Positions 12,159 to 12,162 of a stretch of DNA of 12,162 bases are shown here, one piece after another (position 1 is the first letter of the stretch; every line of letters starts with the position of its first letter). Below the pieces are notes generated by a model that did not search any database, was not told the origin of the DNA, and saw only the letters and a program-made list of their open reading frames with translations. Source of the DNA: Planctomycetales bacterium (GTDB taxonomy: Bacteria; Planctomycetota; SBBH01); assembly GCA_005239795.1 (NCBI GenBank), contig SBBH01000055.1, positions 1 through 12,162 on the forward strand. Reading direction: 5' to 3'. Position numbers and translations under genes: made by a program.

Positions 12159-12162
12159 CGCC

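Overview
The window comes from a GC-rich (clearly above 60% by eye) bacterium with a Gram-negative-like gene set: a membrane subunit of complex I, a sigma/anti-sigma pair, argininosuccinate synthase and a chromosomal ParB. Protein divergence, a DUF3160 protein and short 7-bp repeats between genes suggest an uncultured or poorly sampled lineage. I cannot assign a phylum. No tRNA, rRNA, CRISPR array, transposase or phage gene was recognised.

Layout. 1-117 is a long near-perfect palindrome that runs into nuoH (+, 100-1449). nuoH meets, tail to tail with a 4-bp overlap, a two-gene minus-strand operon: an ECF sigma factor (5157-4636) and a translationally coupled giant anti-sigma protein (4643-1446) made of zinc finger, membrane helix, FecR-like domain and DUF3160. 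Divergent from it, on the plus strand, lie an FmdB-type zinc ribbon gene (5282-5530), a fusion of 2Fe-2S ferredoxin and NifS-like fold (5633-7150), a standalone CoaB (7228-7881), a UppP-like membrane protein (8141-8920), argG (8949-10214) and parB (10282-11235). A HEAT-repeat protein (minus, 12158-11301) converges on parB and runs off the right edge.

The points most worth attention are these. (1) The ferredoxin-NifS fusion has lost the PLP lysine, the catalytic cysteine and other active-site residues, yet keeps all four cluster cysteines. (2) The UppP-like protein has lost key residues of both catalytic motifs. (3) The anti-sigma factor carries a very large predicted extracytoplasmic DUF3160 domain. 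(4) Three successive intergenic gaps (before the ferredoxin fusion, coaB and the UppP gene) hold different sequences that share a strict 7-bp period. (5) fmdB and argG each have a sigma70-like promoter whose -10 box sits 7 nt before the ATG, predicting leaderless mRNAs.

The genes do not form one pathway. The sigma/anti-sigma pair is a self-contained signalling unit. The plus-strand genes look like housekeeping genes (CoA, arginine, chromosome segregation) interspersed with divergent or pseudoenzyme-like paralogues.
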